From positions 14,356,613-14,420,612 of the forward strand of contig NC_065881.2 in NCBI RefSeq assembly GCF_932274485.2: a DNA stretch of 64,000 nt, read 5' to 3'. Of this stretch, positions 32,060-43,103 are shown piece by piece (the first letter of the stretch is position 1; each line of letters begins with the position of its first letter). The stretch comes from Patella vulgata. Lineage: Eukaryota > Mollusca > Gastropoda > Patellidae. The translations under genes were made by a program, and so were the position numbers. The notes below the pieces were generated by a model. It was not told the origin of the DNA. It worked only from the letters and a program-made list of their open reading frames with translations, and did no database searches.

Positions 32060-32300
32060 GACGATCACCCCCGCACCACCTTACCCCACAGTTATCGTCT
32101 CCAATACCCCAACCGCTCCACTATAGGGATCACCCCCGGACCACCTTACCCCACACTTATCGTCTCCAATACCCCAACTACTCGACTATCATGATCACCC
32201 CCGTACCTTACCCAGACCTATTCCCAAGCCAACTACTCGATTACCACGACCAATAACCCACTCTTAGCGTCTCTAATTTCCCAACCGCACGCCCCCACAC
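32060..32300. repeat. Minisatellite of about 70 bp
   Basis: Units contain GATCACCCCCGCACCACCTT and TATCGTCTCCAATACCCCAA, three to four diverged copies, related to 29420-29545. Confidence 0.75.
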
Positions 32301-32479
32301 CCTACCAATACGGTCTCATTGTTTGCACTGGTTTGGGGTGAGTTAAGTAACAGATATAAAAGTTTCTTACCTTAATCACGACATCCTTAAAATCCTTTCA
32401 GAAATCGAGTAAACTGCTGTACCAAACCTAAACGGGTAAAGAATTAGTCAATTTATCAGGGCTATGTTATAAATACACC

Positions 32480-32830
32480 TTTTTCTCATCACTACTTAAT
32501 AACTCATTAAAACATCACAACGATTAACACATTAAAAAGCCGAGATCTGAATATGATTCAGTCTATATGAATACTAATGACACTACGATTAAACACATTG
32601 AATAGACGAGCCCTGTTTATGACTAAAACCACAATAAAAATAATAATCCTAAGATTAAGCACATTCAATAGATTAGTTCTGTTTATGATCAAATCCTTAA
32701 TAAAAATGATAACGCAACTATTGAACACAATGTCATTGAAGAGACTGTCTCTGTTTATGAAATGAAGTCCCGCTGTTCTGCTGCGACTGAGTTAATGAAG
32801 ACGAGCTCTGTTCATGGTTAAGTTCTTAAC
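32480..32830. repeat. Tandem repeat, unit about 62-66 bp
   Basis: AGATTAAGCACATTCAATAG / CTGTTTATGATCAAA-type units occur about four times. The array ends in a SINE-B tail fragment (TGCTGCGACTGAGTTAATGA). The 62-residue frame at 32577 simply translates the repeat. Confidence 0.75.
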
Positions 32831-33063
32831 AAGCTACAAGTGGTGGCTAAAAGCATACAGTTATAGTAATAAACTATTCAGTCAGTTGTCAAAACGCTAT
32901 AAAGTTTATTGCCATATTTATAACACGAGGAAAAAAATACTCAATGTATAGTATGACGTCGTGATTATGTGATCCTGAAATAAGATAGGGATGTAAATTT
33001 TACAAATGTATAATTAGCTTAATATTGTTGCACTAAAACTACCACAACTTAAAATTAAGCACC

Positions 33064-33235
33064 AGAGAGAGAGAGAGGTTGTTGTTTAACGTCTACTTAA
33101 CACAGGTTAGACTATTTCGTGACTAACATGTCAGAAAACAGCGGAAAGAACCCTCCCTGCTCCTTGTCACGTACATACCTGGGATCAAATAAGCAATAAA
33201 TGACACAATGACATACCTTACGATCTAAAGTGCAC
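33064..33235 (-). mobile_element. SINE-A2 variant
   Basis: Short (GA)n, GTTTAACGTCTACTTAACAC, then AACATGTCAGAAAACAGCGG and CCTCCCTGCTCCTTGTCACG; the standard CTCCCAC core is absent. Confidence 0.75.
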
Positions 33236-33492
33236 GTTTAACATCCACTCGACACAAACTAGGTCATTTTGGGAATAACATATGGTTGAATTTTATTTCA
33301 GTAATGCGCTTGCGCGTAGACGTCTTTAGCAGTGGGAGGAAACCGGAGGACCCAGACAAAAAAAACCCCACTAGGTTGGACATGCGACCCTACTCCTTGT
33401 CACATACAACCGGGGAATCGAAACCACGCCAATTGACTCAATAGCAGACCTTTCTATACAACGCGCTCGTGCTAACCATTCAGTCATCCAAC
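33236..33492 (-). mobile_element. SINE-A
   Basis: Starts directly at TTTAACATCCACTCGACAC without a (GA)n run, then full core and head to CATTCAGTCATCCAACG. Confidence 0.87.
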
Positions 33493-34140
33493 GAAATAAA
33501 GGATGTAACTGTAATCCTTGTGTAAGAATCACCTACTTAATTCCACTACGTTACAACATCTCCTTTTTATGACAAGTTTTTCATAACGTGTTATAATTAT
33601 TATATCCTTGATAACGTTAAAGATTGACGCCACTGACAGCCAAATGAATTAAATAATCGATTTATCTAAAGCAATTTATCGCAATATTCAATGAAAAAAG
33701 AATAAAATAAAATTAAAAAATATAATATTATAGCTTCCTACAGGTCATTAGCTGATCTGACTGTTTAACAGGTTTCCATTAACAAAAGGCGATTCACATC
33801 TATCCGACTAATTGATATGATCGTTTAAGAAATATTTTTTTACGTCGAATCGATAAATAAACACAATTTCAATTTGAGATAGGATTAACAAACAAAAGAA
33901 GGTTCGATGCTGTGTGTTGACTCATGGACTGTCAACCAGACCGTCCAATAAAAACGTTTGTAATGAACAAAGCCAATCTCATCTTCGTAACGTCTGATGA
34001 ATGAGTGATCGTATCTACAAGTAAATCGTTGATGCCATACGACGATATTGACAGATTTAATCAAGCGTGGCATCGATCTGGAGATTTAATGAACATCACA
34101 ACACGAATATCTCATTTGTTAAATCTAATACTGACACATC
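33493..34140. other. Unassigned AT-rich sequence
   Basis: No element or gene recognised; short open frames lack family features. Confidence 0.4.
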
Positions 34141-34142
34141 AT

Positions 34143-34325
34143 GGCGGGGGTGGGGGTGAGGGGAGGGGTGAATGGTTAACGCGTGCGCTTTGGATCACAA
34201 GTTGAAAAAGAGTAGGGTATACTCCCACTTCTACAGACCCCTACGCGCAAGCGAATTATTGAAATTAAACTGAACCATATGCTGATCACGAAATGACTAT
34301 TCTCTCCCTCCCTCTCTCATTATCT
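34143..34325 (+). mobile_element. SINE-A with large internal deletion
   Basis: Head GAATGGTTAACGCGTGCGC, then a jump to ACAGACCCCTACGCGCAAGC and a degraded tail. Confidence 0.75.
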
Positions 34326-34735
34326 TACCAATGAAGCATGTCGTACGTGTTTGTATCTGCTATTGTGTCTCATGTCATCTGATATAAGATATAAAAAACA
34401 AAACATGTAAATTCAAATGACTGTTCTTGTCACGCAATGACATCCATTGAAAACATTTAAATAACGTTTAAATTGGTTTGTATTTTACCTCAACCAGAAC
34501 TTCCATAATCACTAAACATGTCTAGTGACGTCATTCAAGGCGACAACAATTCGAGTTATGCTAGGGAAATCTGGAGGAGGGCATACGAAACGTACGCTTG
34601 TTGTCTACAATTGAGAACAGGCACGAAGCTAATCGACCGACAATTTGATTCCTAGAAATGTACACAAATTAGCGTGCTAATTCTGTAATATGCCGGCCAT
34701 ACAGAGCAGAGATCTATTCACAAAGTAAATACTTA
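34326..34735 (-). mobile_element. Dispersed repeat D, copy 4
   Basis: Ends in GAGCAGAGATCTATTCACAAAG. Long match to copy 2 in reverse, including CAATGACATCCATTGAAAAC. Confidence 0.65.
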
Positions 34736-34745
34736 TCGGTGTACA

Positions 34746-34975
34746 GAGGGGGTGGGATGGAGTCTAGTGGATTAACGCGTGCGCATGAAATCATATGATA
34801 TGTCATTGAGTCAAGTGGCGTGGTTTCTATTCGCTGCTTGTACGTAACCAAAGTCCTCTAATCGCAAGCGAATTATAGAAATGAAATTGAACCATATGTT
34901 AGTCCTGAAATGACCTAGTTTGTGTCGAGTGGACGTTACCCCCCCCCCTCTCTCTTCTCTTTCTCTCGCTCTCTA
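34746..34975 (+). mobile_element. SINE-A, part of core lost
   Basis: GATTAACGCGTGCGCATG to GTGTCGAGTGGACGTTACCC; the CTCCCAC block is missing. Confidence 0.8.
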
Positions 34976-34979
34976 TCTC

Positions 34980-35128
34980 TGTACAGAATATAGGGTAGAG
35001 TGGTGGTCGTGGTCATGATTCAATGTCTTGATCCCAGGTATGTACGTGCCATGGAGAAGGGAGGGTTCTCTCCGCTGTTTTCTGACATAGTCACGAAATA
35101 ATGTAGCCTGTGTTGAGTGGACGTTGTC

Positions 35129-35160
<32 letters not shown>

Positions 35161-35180
35161 CTCTCTCTCTCACTCACACA
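34980..35180 (+). mobile_element. SINE-A2 variant
   Basis: TGATCCCAGGTATGTACGTG, GTTCTCTCCGCTGTTTTCTG, GTGTTGAGTGGACGTTG and a long (CT)n tail to about 35172. Confidence 0.72.
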
Positions 35181-35204
35181 TACACATACACCGTGACGTA
35201 GTGT

Positions 35205-35360
35205 TTTGTTTCGTGCTGGGTGGGGTGGAGCTTGTTTGGTGGTCAGCGATCTAACGCTTTAGGACATAAGGTCTGTCAATGAGTCAAGTAGAACAGTTTC
35301 GAACTCAGTCTTGTACGTGAAATGAAGTAGGATCGCCTGTCTGATCCACTGATGGTGTAA
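35205..35360 (+). mobile_element. SINE-A 5' part
   Basis: GTCAGCGATCTAACGCTTTA through AGTAGGATCGCCTGTCTG; 3' half missing. Confidence 0.65.
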
Positions 35361-35423
35361 AACGATTCTTCAATTAGCATACGTGGCCATATTGGGACAT
35401 ATTTTGTCACTGATCATCATTTT

Positions 35424-35837
35424 CAATCTGATTAAACCATAGATCCTATTTCGTTTCGTTTTTTATGGTTCAAAATTTCATTTTACTTGCCTTTACTACA
35501 CTAGGAACTGGAAGAGTTGTTATATAACCCGCATTCTGGTAGATGTGAGGGATTAGACAATGAAACGGTCTGTAGTGGCGAGTTCTCGGTGTTCGGTGCA
35601 CGGAACTGTGGGTAGACATTCGCAGCGAAGAAAAAACAAAAGTTATATTTTCAAATAACCTCTTGAAACATCAACGCTGATTGGTTAATCAAATACTTGA
35701 CGCCATTCGATCAAAACCCGCTCGTATGATCCCTGACGCGACCACCCACTACAACCGATCGGATCTTCATGTCGTGGAGGCCATCGAAAGTATAAATAAA
35801 CCAAAACGAAACATAGATTTGTACTTTAATCAGATTG
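35424..35837. mobile_element. MITE-3, full copy (414 bp)
   Basis: CAATCTGATTAAACCATAGA at the left and ACTTTAATCAGATTG at the right. The interior matches the 38473 copy in reverse (AGGAACTGGAAGAGTTGTTA). No flanking duplication is visible here. Confidence 0.85.
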
Positions 35838-35909
35838 CAAACTACGACACATAATATTGTGAGAGTTAGATCTCTAAAAGAAATGTCAATACAATTCCGT
35901 TCAGTATTT

Positions 35910-36395
35910 AAAGGAGCTAAATCGCTAATATTTAGGACCTAGAAATTGACCCAAATGGGTCGCAACGCATATAATAATGTAATCTGATTGTATATATACT
36001 GATTTACATTCAATTGTTACCGTTTTGACTCTAGTTTCAAATCAGTTATCTCCAGTGAAATACGACAGGAGTCTCAACCGAATCGCTATTTCTAGCATTT
36101 GGTTATTCCAGTCTATCTCCCATGCTCTCATGACGTCACCGTTTGAATGAGTTGTGGAATATGTCTAGCCTCGTTCTTTCTGGTCACTTGTTACACATGA
36201 CGCTGAAACGCACTATGGTACACGATTCGTGTATCAATGGTAAACTGTTTATTTTATCTTAAATATTGGATATCAGAAGCCTACCTTTTCCCGGTAAGAT
36301 CACAACATCAAAGTTGATTTGAATTGACAAATAATTCGTGTTTTCAAAGTGTAAGACTTTGGATGATATTGAGTTAGAGACTTAGCTACTTTAAA
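35910..36395 (+). mobile_element. MITE-1, full copy
   Basis: TTTAAAGGAGCTAAATCGCT at the left, CTTAGCTACTTTAAA at the right, central palindrome near 36217. These imperfect inverted termini define the family at about 470-490 bp. Confidence 0.85.
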
Positions 36396-36893
36396 TGCAA
36401 GAGCTAAGTCTGCCTATTGCAGGTCTTTCTTTAGGCCTGAAATGTTATATAAATTACTTATTAGACATGTATTACCTTGCCAAGACCATACTCAACTCTG
36501 GATGACAACACTGATGCTCTAGATTTTCAACAGATTTAAATACGATTTGCGGTTAGGCTAACGTTTTAATTTAGAATGACAACGTTTATTATCGTAACAA
36601 TCGTATCAATGACAATCGACGCTAACCCGGCTCAGAATGAACATTTTCACTGGATCTGAATCCGATCTGCTATGATGTTACACGCTCATTGATGATTAAA
36701 TGCATAACATATATAATCGAGGCTATGTTTTTTTTTTATCGAGACTAGGCCCAAAATTCAATCGCTAATATCTCGGTTCAGATTTGAGCAATTTGACTGA
36801 AATTTTCTGCATATTCCCTTTACATGGTCTAGATTTTAACTGTTACATTGAGAACTGCCAGCTCTTTATCTAATCTTGCATAATGCCCCTTTA
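36390..36893 (-). mobile_element. MITE-2, full copy fused to MITE-1
   Basis: Begins TTTAAATGCAAGAGCTAAGT, sharing the TTTAAA of the preceding MITE-1, and ends CTTGCATAATGCCCCTTTAA. Confidence 0.82.
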
Positions 36894-37085
36894 AAAAAAG
36901 TTATATAAACTGTATCTATTGAAAGATACTAATTACATCCGCGTGCATTCTACACGAGAACACATTTCTAAAGAATTTAGAATTATGTTGTTAGTTTTTG
37001 TCGCTGACATTTCCTCGTCCGCTAATAATTGTAGAGAGATCTATTCACAGATTGTGTGCAACCACGTCTGTTGGAGTTTGCCGGA

Positions 37086-37368
37086 GGGAACCGCGGTGAC
37101 TCAGTGAGTGACTCCCTGTGTTGACCGAGAGAGTTCGTCGGACTTTCCGCGTATAGTCGTTCGGATGGGACAAAAACGGAAGTCCCGTGTTCACATTTGG
37201 CATGCACGTTCAACAAAACCTGATAGTAAGAATTCGGCATAATAGTGGCCGTAGCGCCTCTGCCCGGGACAATTTTCTCTCATAGCACACTGTACGGCGT
37301 ATACCCGTCTTCATTAGCGCTGTCGGAGCAGAGTGGTTGGACGTTAACCCATTTCATTTCATCTCATC
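37086..37368 (+). mobile_element. SINE-B with deleted head-core junction
   Basis: GAACCGCGGTGACTCAGTGAG head, GTCGTTCGGATGGGACAAAA, and tail GTTGGACGTTAACCCATTTC. Confidence 0.83.
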
Positions 37369-37461
37369 TAAGCACCCACTCAAGGCACCAATTCCATTAC
37401 TCCCTTTCTTTTAAACACTGTTTGCCGAATGAAAGAATATTGCTAGCTTTGATCATGGCAG

Positions 37462-37716
37462 GGGGCTTGGATGGCCGAATGGTTAGCACGTGTGCGCTGT
37501 ATCATAAGGTCTGTCATTGAGTCCACTGGCGTGGTTACGAATCCCGGGTTGTACGTGACAAGGAGTAGGGTCGCCTGTCCAACCTCGTGGGTTTTCTCCG
37601 GGTCCTCCGGTTTCCTCCCAGTGCTAAAGACCCCTACGCGCAAGCTAGTTATTGAAATAAAATTGAACCATGTGTTAGTAAGGAAATAACCTAGTTTGTG
37701 TCGAGTGGACGTTAAT

Positions 37717-37750
<34 letters not shown>

Positions 37751-37751
37751 C
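37462..37751 (+). mobile_element. SINE-A, full length with target duplication
   Basis: A and B boxes intact (TGGCCGAATGGTTAGC). ATCATGGCAG is duplicated at 37452-37461 and 37752-37761. Confidence 0.93.
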
Positions 37752-37761
37752 ATCATGGCAG

Positions 37762-38138
37762 TTAAAAGTCATATTGATTTGAGGGTAACCATAATCAAAG
37801 GTAAATACCTGATCAAAATTTATTTTATCTTCAGGTAAGTTTATTTAAAAACATATTTATTTAAAAACAAATTCATTTTGCTGATGAAGGAATTTTTTTT
37901 ACTCAAATAAATTAGCCTATACAACGTTCATTAGTGGCATTAAATAAAACATTCATTCGTTAGTATTTGTTTTATAATTTACTACAGAATCCTAATGTAG
38001 CTGAATAAGTTATTGAAAAAGTGTCGCTAATAACCTGGGCTCATTTGTACGGCGCTCGAACAGCGGTGATTGTCAACCGTTCAGGATTCTTAAACGTTCG
38101 GAGGGATGGGTGCTCTTTCCTCTTAATTCCCTACTGTT
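37762..38138. other. Unassigned AT-rich sequence
   Basis: TTATTTAAAAACA is duplicated near 37841-37868; otherwise unrecognised. Confidence 0.4.
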
Positions 38139-38472
38139 CTGCGCCACACAGTGTGATATCGGGGAAATTCTGCCTAGACAGCGGCACTGCGACCTACTCT
38201 TATATCGAATTCCAACTGTCAAGCGTTGTTTGGTGAATGGTAAATATTGAAAGTAAATACCCTGTTGCTGATATGTATAGGGTTTGAGCTTCCCAATTAA
38301 AATCTCCATGCGTAGTTTGGCGATACAGAATCCCTTGCAAACTAGTTAAAGATGAATCTCTAATTTGGGAAAATTTCTCTCATAAAACATTGTATAGCGT
38401 ATGCTCGTGATCGTTGGGCCACGAGTGCAAAAAAGTAGAACGCCAAACCCGATTTCATGTCATTTCATTTCC
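38139..38472. mobile_element. Two SINE-B fragments
   Basis: 38139-38226 (minus) has ACAGCGGCACTGCGACCTAC. 38370-38472 (plus) is a tail end (AAATTTCTCTCATAAAACAT to CATGTCATTTCATTTCC). MITE-3 is inserted at that tail. Confidence 0.7.
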
Positions 38473-38810
38473 CAATCTGATTAAAATACAGATCTATATT
38501 TCGTTTCGTTTTTTTATACTTTCGGTGGCCTACACTACATGAAGATCTAACCGGATGTAAAGGAAGATCACGTCAGGTTTTATACGAGCCGCTTTTGACC
38601 TTATGACGTCAGACATTGATTAATCAATCAGCGTTGACGTTTATAGTGGTTTACTCACAGTTCAGTGCAGAGCACGCCAAGAGCTTGCCGTAACAGTCCG
38701 TTTCATTCGCTAATTCCTCACATCACCTAGAACGCCTGTTATATAACAACTCTTCCAGATCCTAGTGTAGTAAAAACAAGTAAAACGAAATTTTGAAATA
38801 TAAAAAAAAC

Positions 38811-38843
<33 letters not shown>

Positions 38844-39141
38844 GTAGCGTCCACTCGACACAAACTAGGTCATTTCGGGACTAACATTATATGGTCCAAT
38901 TTTATTTCAATAATTCGCTTGCACGTAGGAGTCTTTAGCAGTGGGAGGAAACCGGAGGACCCGGAGAAAACCCACGAGGTTGGACAGGCGACCCTACTCC
39001 TTGTCATATATAACCGGGGATTCGAAACAACACCAGTTGACTCAATGACGGGCCTTATGATACAGCGCGCACGTGCTAACCATTCGGCCATCCAACCCCC
39101 CTAAAACCAAACGAAATACGATCTGTGTATTAATCAGATTG
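38473..39141. mobile_element. MITE-3 carrying a SINE-A
   Basis: CAATCTGATTAAAATACAGA to GTATTAATCAGATTG. Flanked by TTCATTTCC (38464-38472) and TTGATTTCC (39142-39150), a 9-bp duplication with one mismatch. Without the SINE it is about 380 bp. Confidence 0.88.
38811..39102 (-). mobile_element. SINE-A inside MITE-3
   Basis: (GA)n tail, complete core and head to CCATCCAACCCCC. It sits in the right terminal repeat of MITE-3; an exact duplication is unclear in the A-rich flanks. Confidence 0.9.
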
Positions 39142-39264
39142 TTGATTTCCTTACAAAACAGCAACAAAGTACTTACTTGTAGTTTCAATATTTATCTTTC
39201 ATCACGAGGAGTTATCAAACAACTATTGCAGAGAGGTCCGGAAATCCCAAAAGTAACGAAATAA

Positions 39265-39990
39265 AAATGAAATGGGGTTAAACTCCCTTCTTTTCTGCAC
39301 TAACGTGTCTAATAAAGACTGGAATACTGCTAATAAAGACTGTAATAGGTTGTGTAGTCTGCCCTAAAGTGGCTAATAAAGACTGGAATACGTTGTGTAG
39401 ACTGCCCTAAAGTGGCTAATAATAAAGACTGGAATACGTTGTGTAGACTGCCCTAAAGTGGCTAATAAAGACTAGAATACGTTGTGTAGTCTGTCCTAAC
39501 GTGGCCGATAAAGACTGGAATAGGTCGTGTAGTCTGTCCTAACGTGGCTAATAAAGACTGGAATAGGTCGTATAGTCTGCCCTAACGTGGCTAATAAAGA
39601 TTGGAATAGGTCGTGTAGTCTGCCCTAACGTGGCTAATTAAGACTGGAATAGCTCGTGTAGTCTGCCTAACGTGGCTAATAAAGATTGGAATAGGTCGTG
39701 TAGTCTGCCCTAACGTGGCTAATTAAGACTGGAATAGCTCGTGTAGTCTGCCTAACGTGGCTAATAAAGACTGGAACAGGTCGTGTAGTCTGGCCTTACG
39801 TGGCTAATTAAGACTAGAATACGTTGTGTAGTCTGCCCTAACGTGACTGATAAAGACTGGAATACGCCGTGAAGTTTACCCAAACGTGGCTAATAAAGAC
39901 TGGATAACTGCTATAAGAGAATTTTTTTAAACCGGCCACTGCCCACGCTTCCAACTGCCAAGGGTTCGTATACGTGGTGGGTCGATCCCG
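39265..39990 (-). mobile_element. SINE-B containing a large expanded array
   Basis: Tail side AATGGGGTTAAACTCCCTTC at 39270. After the array the sequence resumes with CTTCCAACTGCCAAGGGTTC at about 39950, which is SINE-B core. Confidence 0.75.
39301..39905. repeat. 44-bp minisatellite derived from SINE-B
   Basis: About 14 units of the form CGTGGCTAATAAAGACTGGA / ATAGGTCGTGTAGTCTGCCC. The unit equals the SINE-B tail-proximal block GGCTAATGAAGACGGGCATA plus CGCCATACAGTGTGC, so it arose from the host copy. Confidence 0.88.
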
Positions 39991-40365
39991 GTGTTTGCGA
40001 AGAAAGTTCCTCGGAATATTTCGGCGTGGTTTCTGTTTTTTCGGTGTGAAGCAGGGTGGGGGTACTGGGGCGAAATACAGAGGGAACTGTTTTTCCGGGC
40101 GGGCAAGGGCGGTTCTGTGTCTACTCTTCATCCAATCCCAACCGACAAGGGCAACCGCTAGGTCCCTGGTTCTATCCCGGCGTTGGCCAAGAAAGATTCG
40201 CGGGATATTTCAGCGTGGTTTCTATTTGTCGATAGTACAGGATGGAGAGAATCTGGCAAGGGCGGAATCTAGTTTCTCCGATGGGACGAAAACCGGGGTC
40301 CTGTGTAAACGTTGACGCGGATATAAAACACCTTGTCCGTTGGAATCTGATCGGTGAGGAGTAGG
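39960..40365 (+). mobile_element. SINE-B fragments, rearranged
   Basis: Two head-proximal blocks (GTCGATCCCGGTGTTTGCG at 39981, GGTTCTATCCCGGCGTTGGC at 40167), then GGGACGAAAACCGGGGTCCT. They look like a diverged duplication. Confidence 0.65.
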
Positions 40366-40367
40366 TG

Positions 40368-40580
40368 GAAATGAAATGATGTTTAACGTCCTACTGTTCT
40401 GCTCCTAAACTGGGCTAATGAAGACGGGCATACGCCATACAGTGTGCTATGAGGGAAATTTTGCCCGGGCAGCGGCACTATCGCCTAATCTTATATCGAA
40501 TTCCAACTGTCAAGGGATCTTTTACGTGCATCCCAATGTATACACGGGACCTCGGTTTTTCGTCTCATCCGAAGGACTAG
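40368..40580 (-). mobile_element. SINE-B, head lost
   Basis: GGAAATGAAATGATGTTTAAC to CGTCTCATCCGAAGGACTAG, high similarity to full copies. Confidence 0.87.
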
Positions 40581-41375
40581 AGGAGTAGGTGGAAATGGTT
40601 GATTAGTTGGTCAACGTCAACTGCTATATATACAGACCCATATTGGCCGTGTAGGACGTTAAACCCTGCTTCATTTCATTTCATGTCATGCGCTATACAG
40701 AAATCTGAAGATCCGATTTCATTACCCCAGTCGGAGCAGAAGAGTAGGACATTAAGCCCATTTCATATCATGCGTTATGTGAAGATTTACGCGTTCCAGG
40801 GAAGTCTTCCTCCTCGAGTATTACTTATGCTAATATTGATCATCAAATAATAATACTTCCTCACTCTTCAAATATGTAATTAGTGACAAAACATGATTAC
40901 AAATATTTATTTTGTTGATCCACGGCGAACTCGAAATCTTTCTTTCTAGTTCGAAGTGACAGGCGGATCTTGAATTGGCGATATATTTTTTGAAAAATTG
41001 ACTGTAATAGGTATCCCCTGATGTTAACCGCTCATGCCCAAATTTAGCGTGTAGCAATCTTACCAATTCATCAAAAGCGATGCAATTTCAAGACCCCAAC
41101 CCCACCTACAACCACCAAACTAAAGCCCCCCACCCCCAAAAAAACCCAAAAAAAAACAACAAACAAACTAAAAACTCCCCCGCCCACCAATCTACCCCCC
41201 CCCCTCCAAAAAAAATAAAATAAAATAAAAGAGCTCTCAAACTACGTGACATCAATTAACTTATTTAGAGGCCCCCTCGCCTACCATTCACAGTCCGCAA
41301 AAGTCATAAACTTCACATCTGGGTCATATTGAAGTTGACATCGAATTATGTTAAATGCGTTATATCCTTGCAGTT
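40581..41375. other. Unassigned, with SINE-B tails and a C/A-rich tract
   Basis: Two isolated SINE-B tails at 40640-40690 and 40725-40772. A minus-strand 78-residue open frame at 40830-41066 has no family features that I recognise and no clear splice context. A C/A-rich low-complexity run spans about 41095-41230. Confidence 0.45.
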
Positions 41376-41640
41376 TTCGGGGAGCCACGGTGACTCAGGG
41401 AGTAAGACGTTGGCTGACCTCAGTTCGATCGAGGTGTGTGCCGAGAAAATTTCCCGCGCATTTCAAGCATAGTTTCACAATGTCAGTGGTGAAGGATGGT
41501 GGTGCGGGGGGGGGGGGGGCAGTGTCTGTCTAGTCGTTCAGATGGGACGAACAACCCAGGCCCCGTGTACCTGTTGGCGACCACGGAAAAGTCCCTTGGC
41601 AGTGGGAATTTGAAATAATAGTAGGCCGTATAGTCACTGC
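41376..41640 (+). mobile_element. SINE-B part of a SINE-B/SINE-A chimera
   Basis: GGAGCCACGGTGACTCAGGG head and core to AGGCCGTATAGTCACTGC, then an immediate switch to SINE-A core sequence. Confidence 0.8.
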
Positions 41641-42215
41641 ATTCGCCTGCCCAACCATGTGTGTTTTCACCATGCACTCCAGTTTCTTCTCATTGCTAAC
41701 GAACCCTACAAGCAAGAAAATTACTGAAATAAAATTGTGTTATATTAGTCACGAGATGCCCTGTTGTGTCGAGTGGACGCTAAACCACATTTCGCTCATT
41801 TTGGGGTAGGACAAGGAGTAGAACAAAGAGTAGGAAGTAGGACAGGGAGTAGGATAAGAAATAGGGCAAGAAGTAGAGCAAGGAGTAGGACAGGGAGTAG
41901 GACAAGGACAAGGAGTAGAACAAGGACAAGGAGTAGAACAAGAAGTATTTCAAGGAATAGGACAAGGAGTAGGACAAGGACAAGAACAAGGAGTAGAACA
42001 AGGAGTAGGGCATGGAACAATGAAGTAGGACAAAGTGTAGTAAGTAGGCCAAGGAGTAAGACGAGGAGTAAAATCGACTGCCCAACCTGTATCCGGGTTC
42101 TCCGGTTTCATCCCCTACGCGTAAGCAAATTATTATTGAAATAAAATTGTACTACGATGTTACTCCCCAGATGTCCTGGTTTGTGTGGAATTGACGTTAA
42201 ACCCCATTTGACTCT
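41641..42215 (+). mobile_element. SINE-A sequence with internal array
   Basis: First a SINE-A core and tail (ATTCGCCTGCCCAACCATGT to TCGAGTGGACGCTAAACC). Then comes the array, then a second SINE-A core (GACTGCCCAACCTGTATCCG) and tail ending GACGTTAAACCCCATTTG. Confidence 0.8.
41805..42075. repeat. 11-12 bp minisatellite derived from SINE-A
   Basis: More than 20 units like GTAGGACAAGGA. The unit matches the SINE-A motif TGACAAGGAGTAGGGTCGCC at the very place in the element where it lies, so it is an in-place expansion. It is the source of the Arg/Ser/Thr-rich and Leu/Val-rich frames on both strands. Confidence 0.92.
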
Positions 42216-42301
42216 CAAGACTTAGATATTACATGTCTCGTTAGTCTGGTATTTTAAAACCGGGAACTTGTATTTACCGTAAACACGACATTTGAATAGG
42301 G

Positions 42302-42990
42302 AGACTACGGTGGCTCGGTGAGCTTACTAGGGGATCACGTGGCTAAGTGGGTAAGACGCTGGCTCGCTAGCCTGGAAGTCGGGTGTTCGATCCCTGCATT
42401 GGCCGAGAAAGTTCATCCAGATTTTCCGGCGTGGTTCCCCCTTGTCAGTGATACAGGACGGAGGGCCTGACAAGGACAGCTGTGTAGTTCTTCGGATGAG
42501 ACGAAAAACCGAGGTCCCGTGTATACATTGGAATGCACGTAAAAGATCCCTTGGCAGTTGGAATTCGATATAAGAGTAGGCGATAGTGCCGCTGCCCGGG
42601 CAAAATTTCCCTCATAGCACACAGTATTGCGTATGCCCGTCTTCAATTGCCCAGTTCGGAGCAGAACAGTAGGACGTTAAACCCCATTTCATTTCATTTC
42701 ATTTCAGTGAGCTTACTAACCCAACCTGTGTTGGCCAAGAAAGTTCCTAGGGATTTTTCTTTCGGTGCCGTTCTCATTGTCAGTGGTACAGGGTGGGGGG
42801 GTCTGGTATGTAGAGTCTCTAGTCGCTTGGAGGGGTGGGGGTGGGCGAAAACCGCTGCACCGTGCACGTAAAAGAACCCTTGACAGTTGGAATAAAAGTA
42901 GGTCGTATGACACAATGTGTGACCTATGCTCGTCTGCATTAGCCCAGTCGGTGCTGAATAGTAGGACGTTAAACCCAATTTCATTTCATG
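42302..42990 (+). mobile_element. SINE-B interrupted by another SINE-B
   Basis: The head fragment ACTACGGTGGCTCGGTGAGC resumes after the inner copy with CAACCTGTGTTGGCCAAGAA and runs to the tail GTAGGACGTTAAACCCAATT. Confidence 0.85.
42330..42706 (+). mobile_element. SINE-B reference copy, 377 bp
   Basis: Complete, with 12-bp duplications GTGAGCTTACTA at 42318-42329 and 42707-42718. A-box-like GTGGCTAAGTGGGTAAGACG, B-box-like GGGTGTTCGATCCCTGC, core CACATTGGAATGCACGTAAA, and 3' end TAGGACGTTAAACCCCATTT followed by CATTT repeats. These are features of a tRNA-derived SINE. Confidence 0.94.
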
Positions 42991-43103
42991 TCCATTTAAA
43001 CAGAAGCATGGAACTAATTGAAGATTGCCATGGCGCTGTTCCTTTAAGCTCTTGCATTTATATCAGCATCGTAATATACGAGAAGCGTATTGCGCCGTGG
43101 TTG

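Noticed and set aside
39314-39905. CRISPR-like array of 44-bp units
   Set aside because: Units are directly adjacent without variable spacers and derive from SINE-B; this is an animal genome.
40830-41066. 78-residue minus-strand frame as a possible exon
   Set aside because: No recognised domain, no convincing splice-site pair, and repeats on both sides; left as unassigned.
41764-42144. 126-residue Arg/Ser/Thr repeat frame and Leu/Val/Tyr-rich frames on the other strand
   Set aside because: Direct translations of the 12-bp minisatellite in SINE-A; a unit divisible by three keeps frames open by chance.
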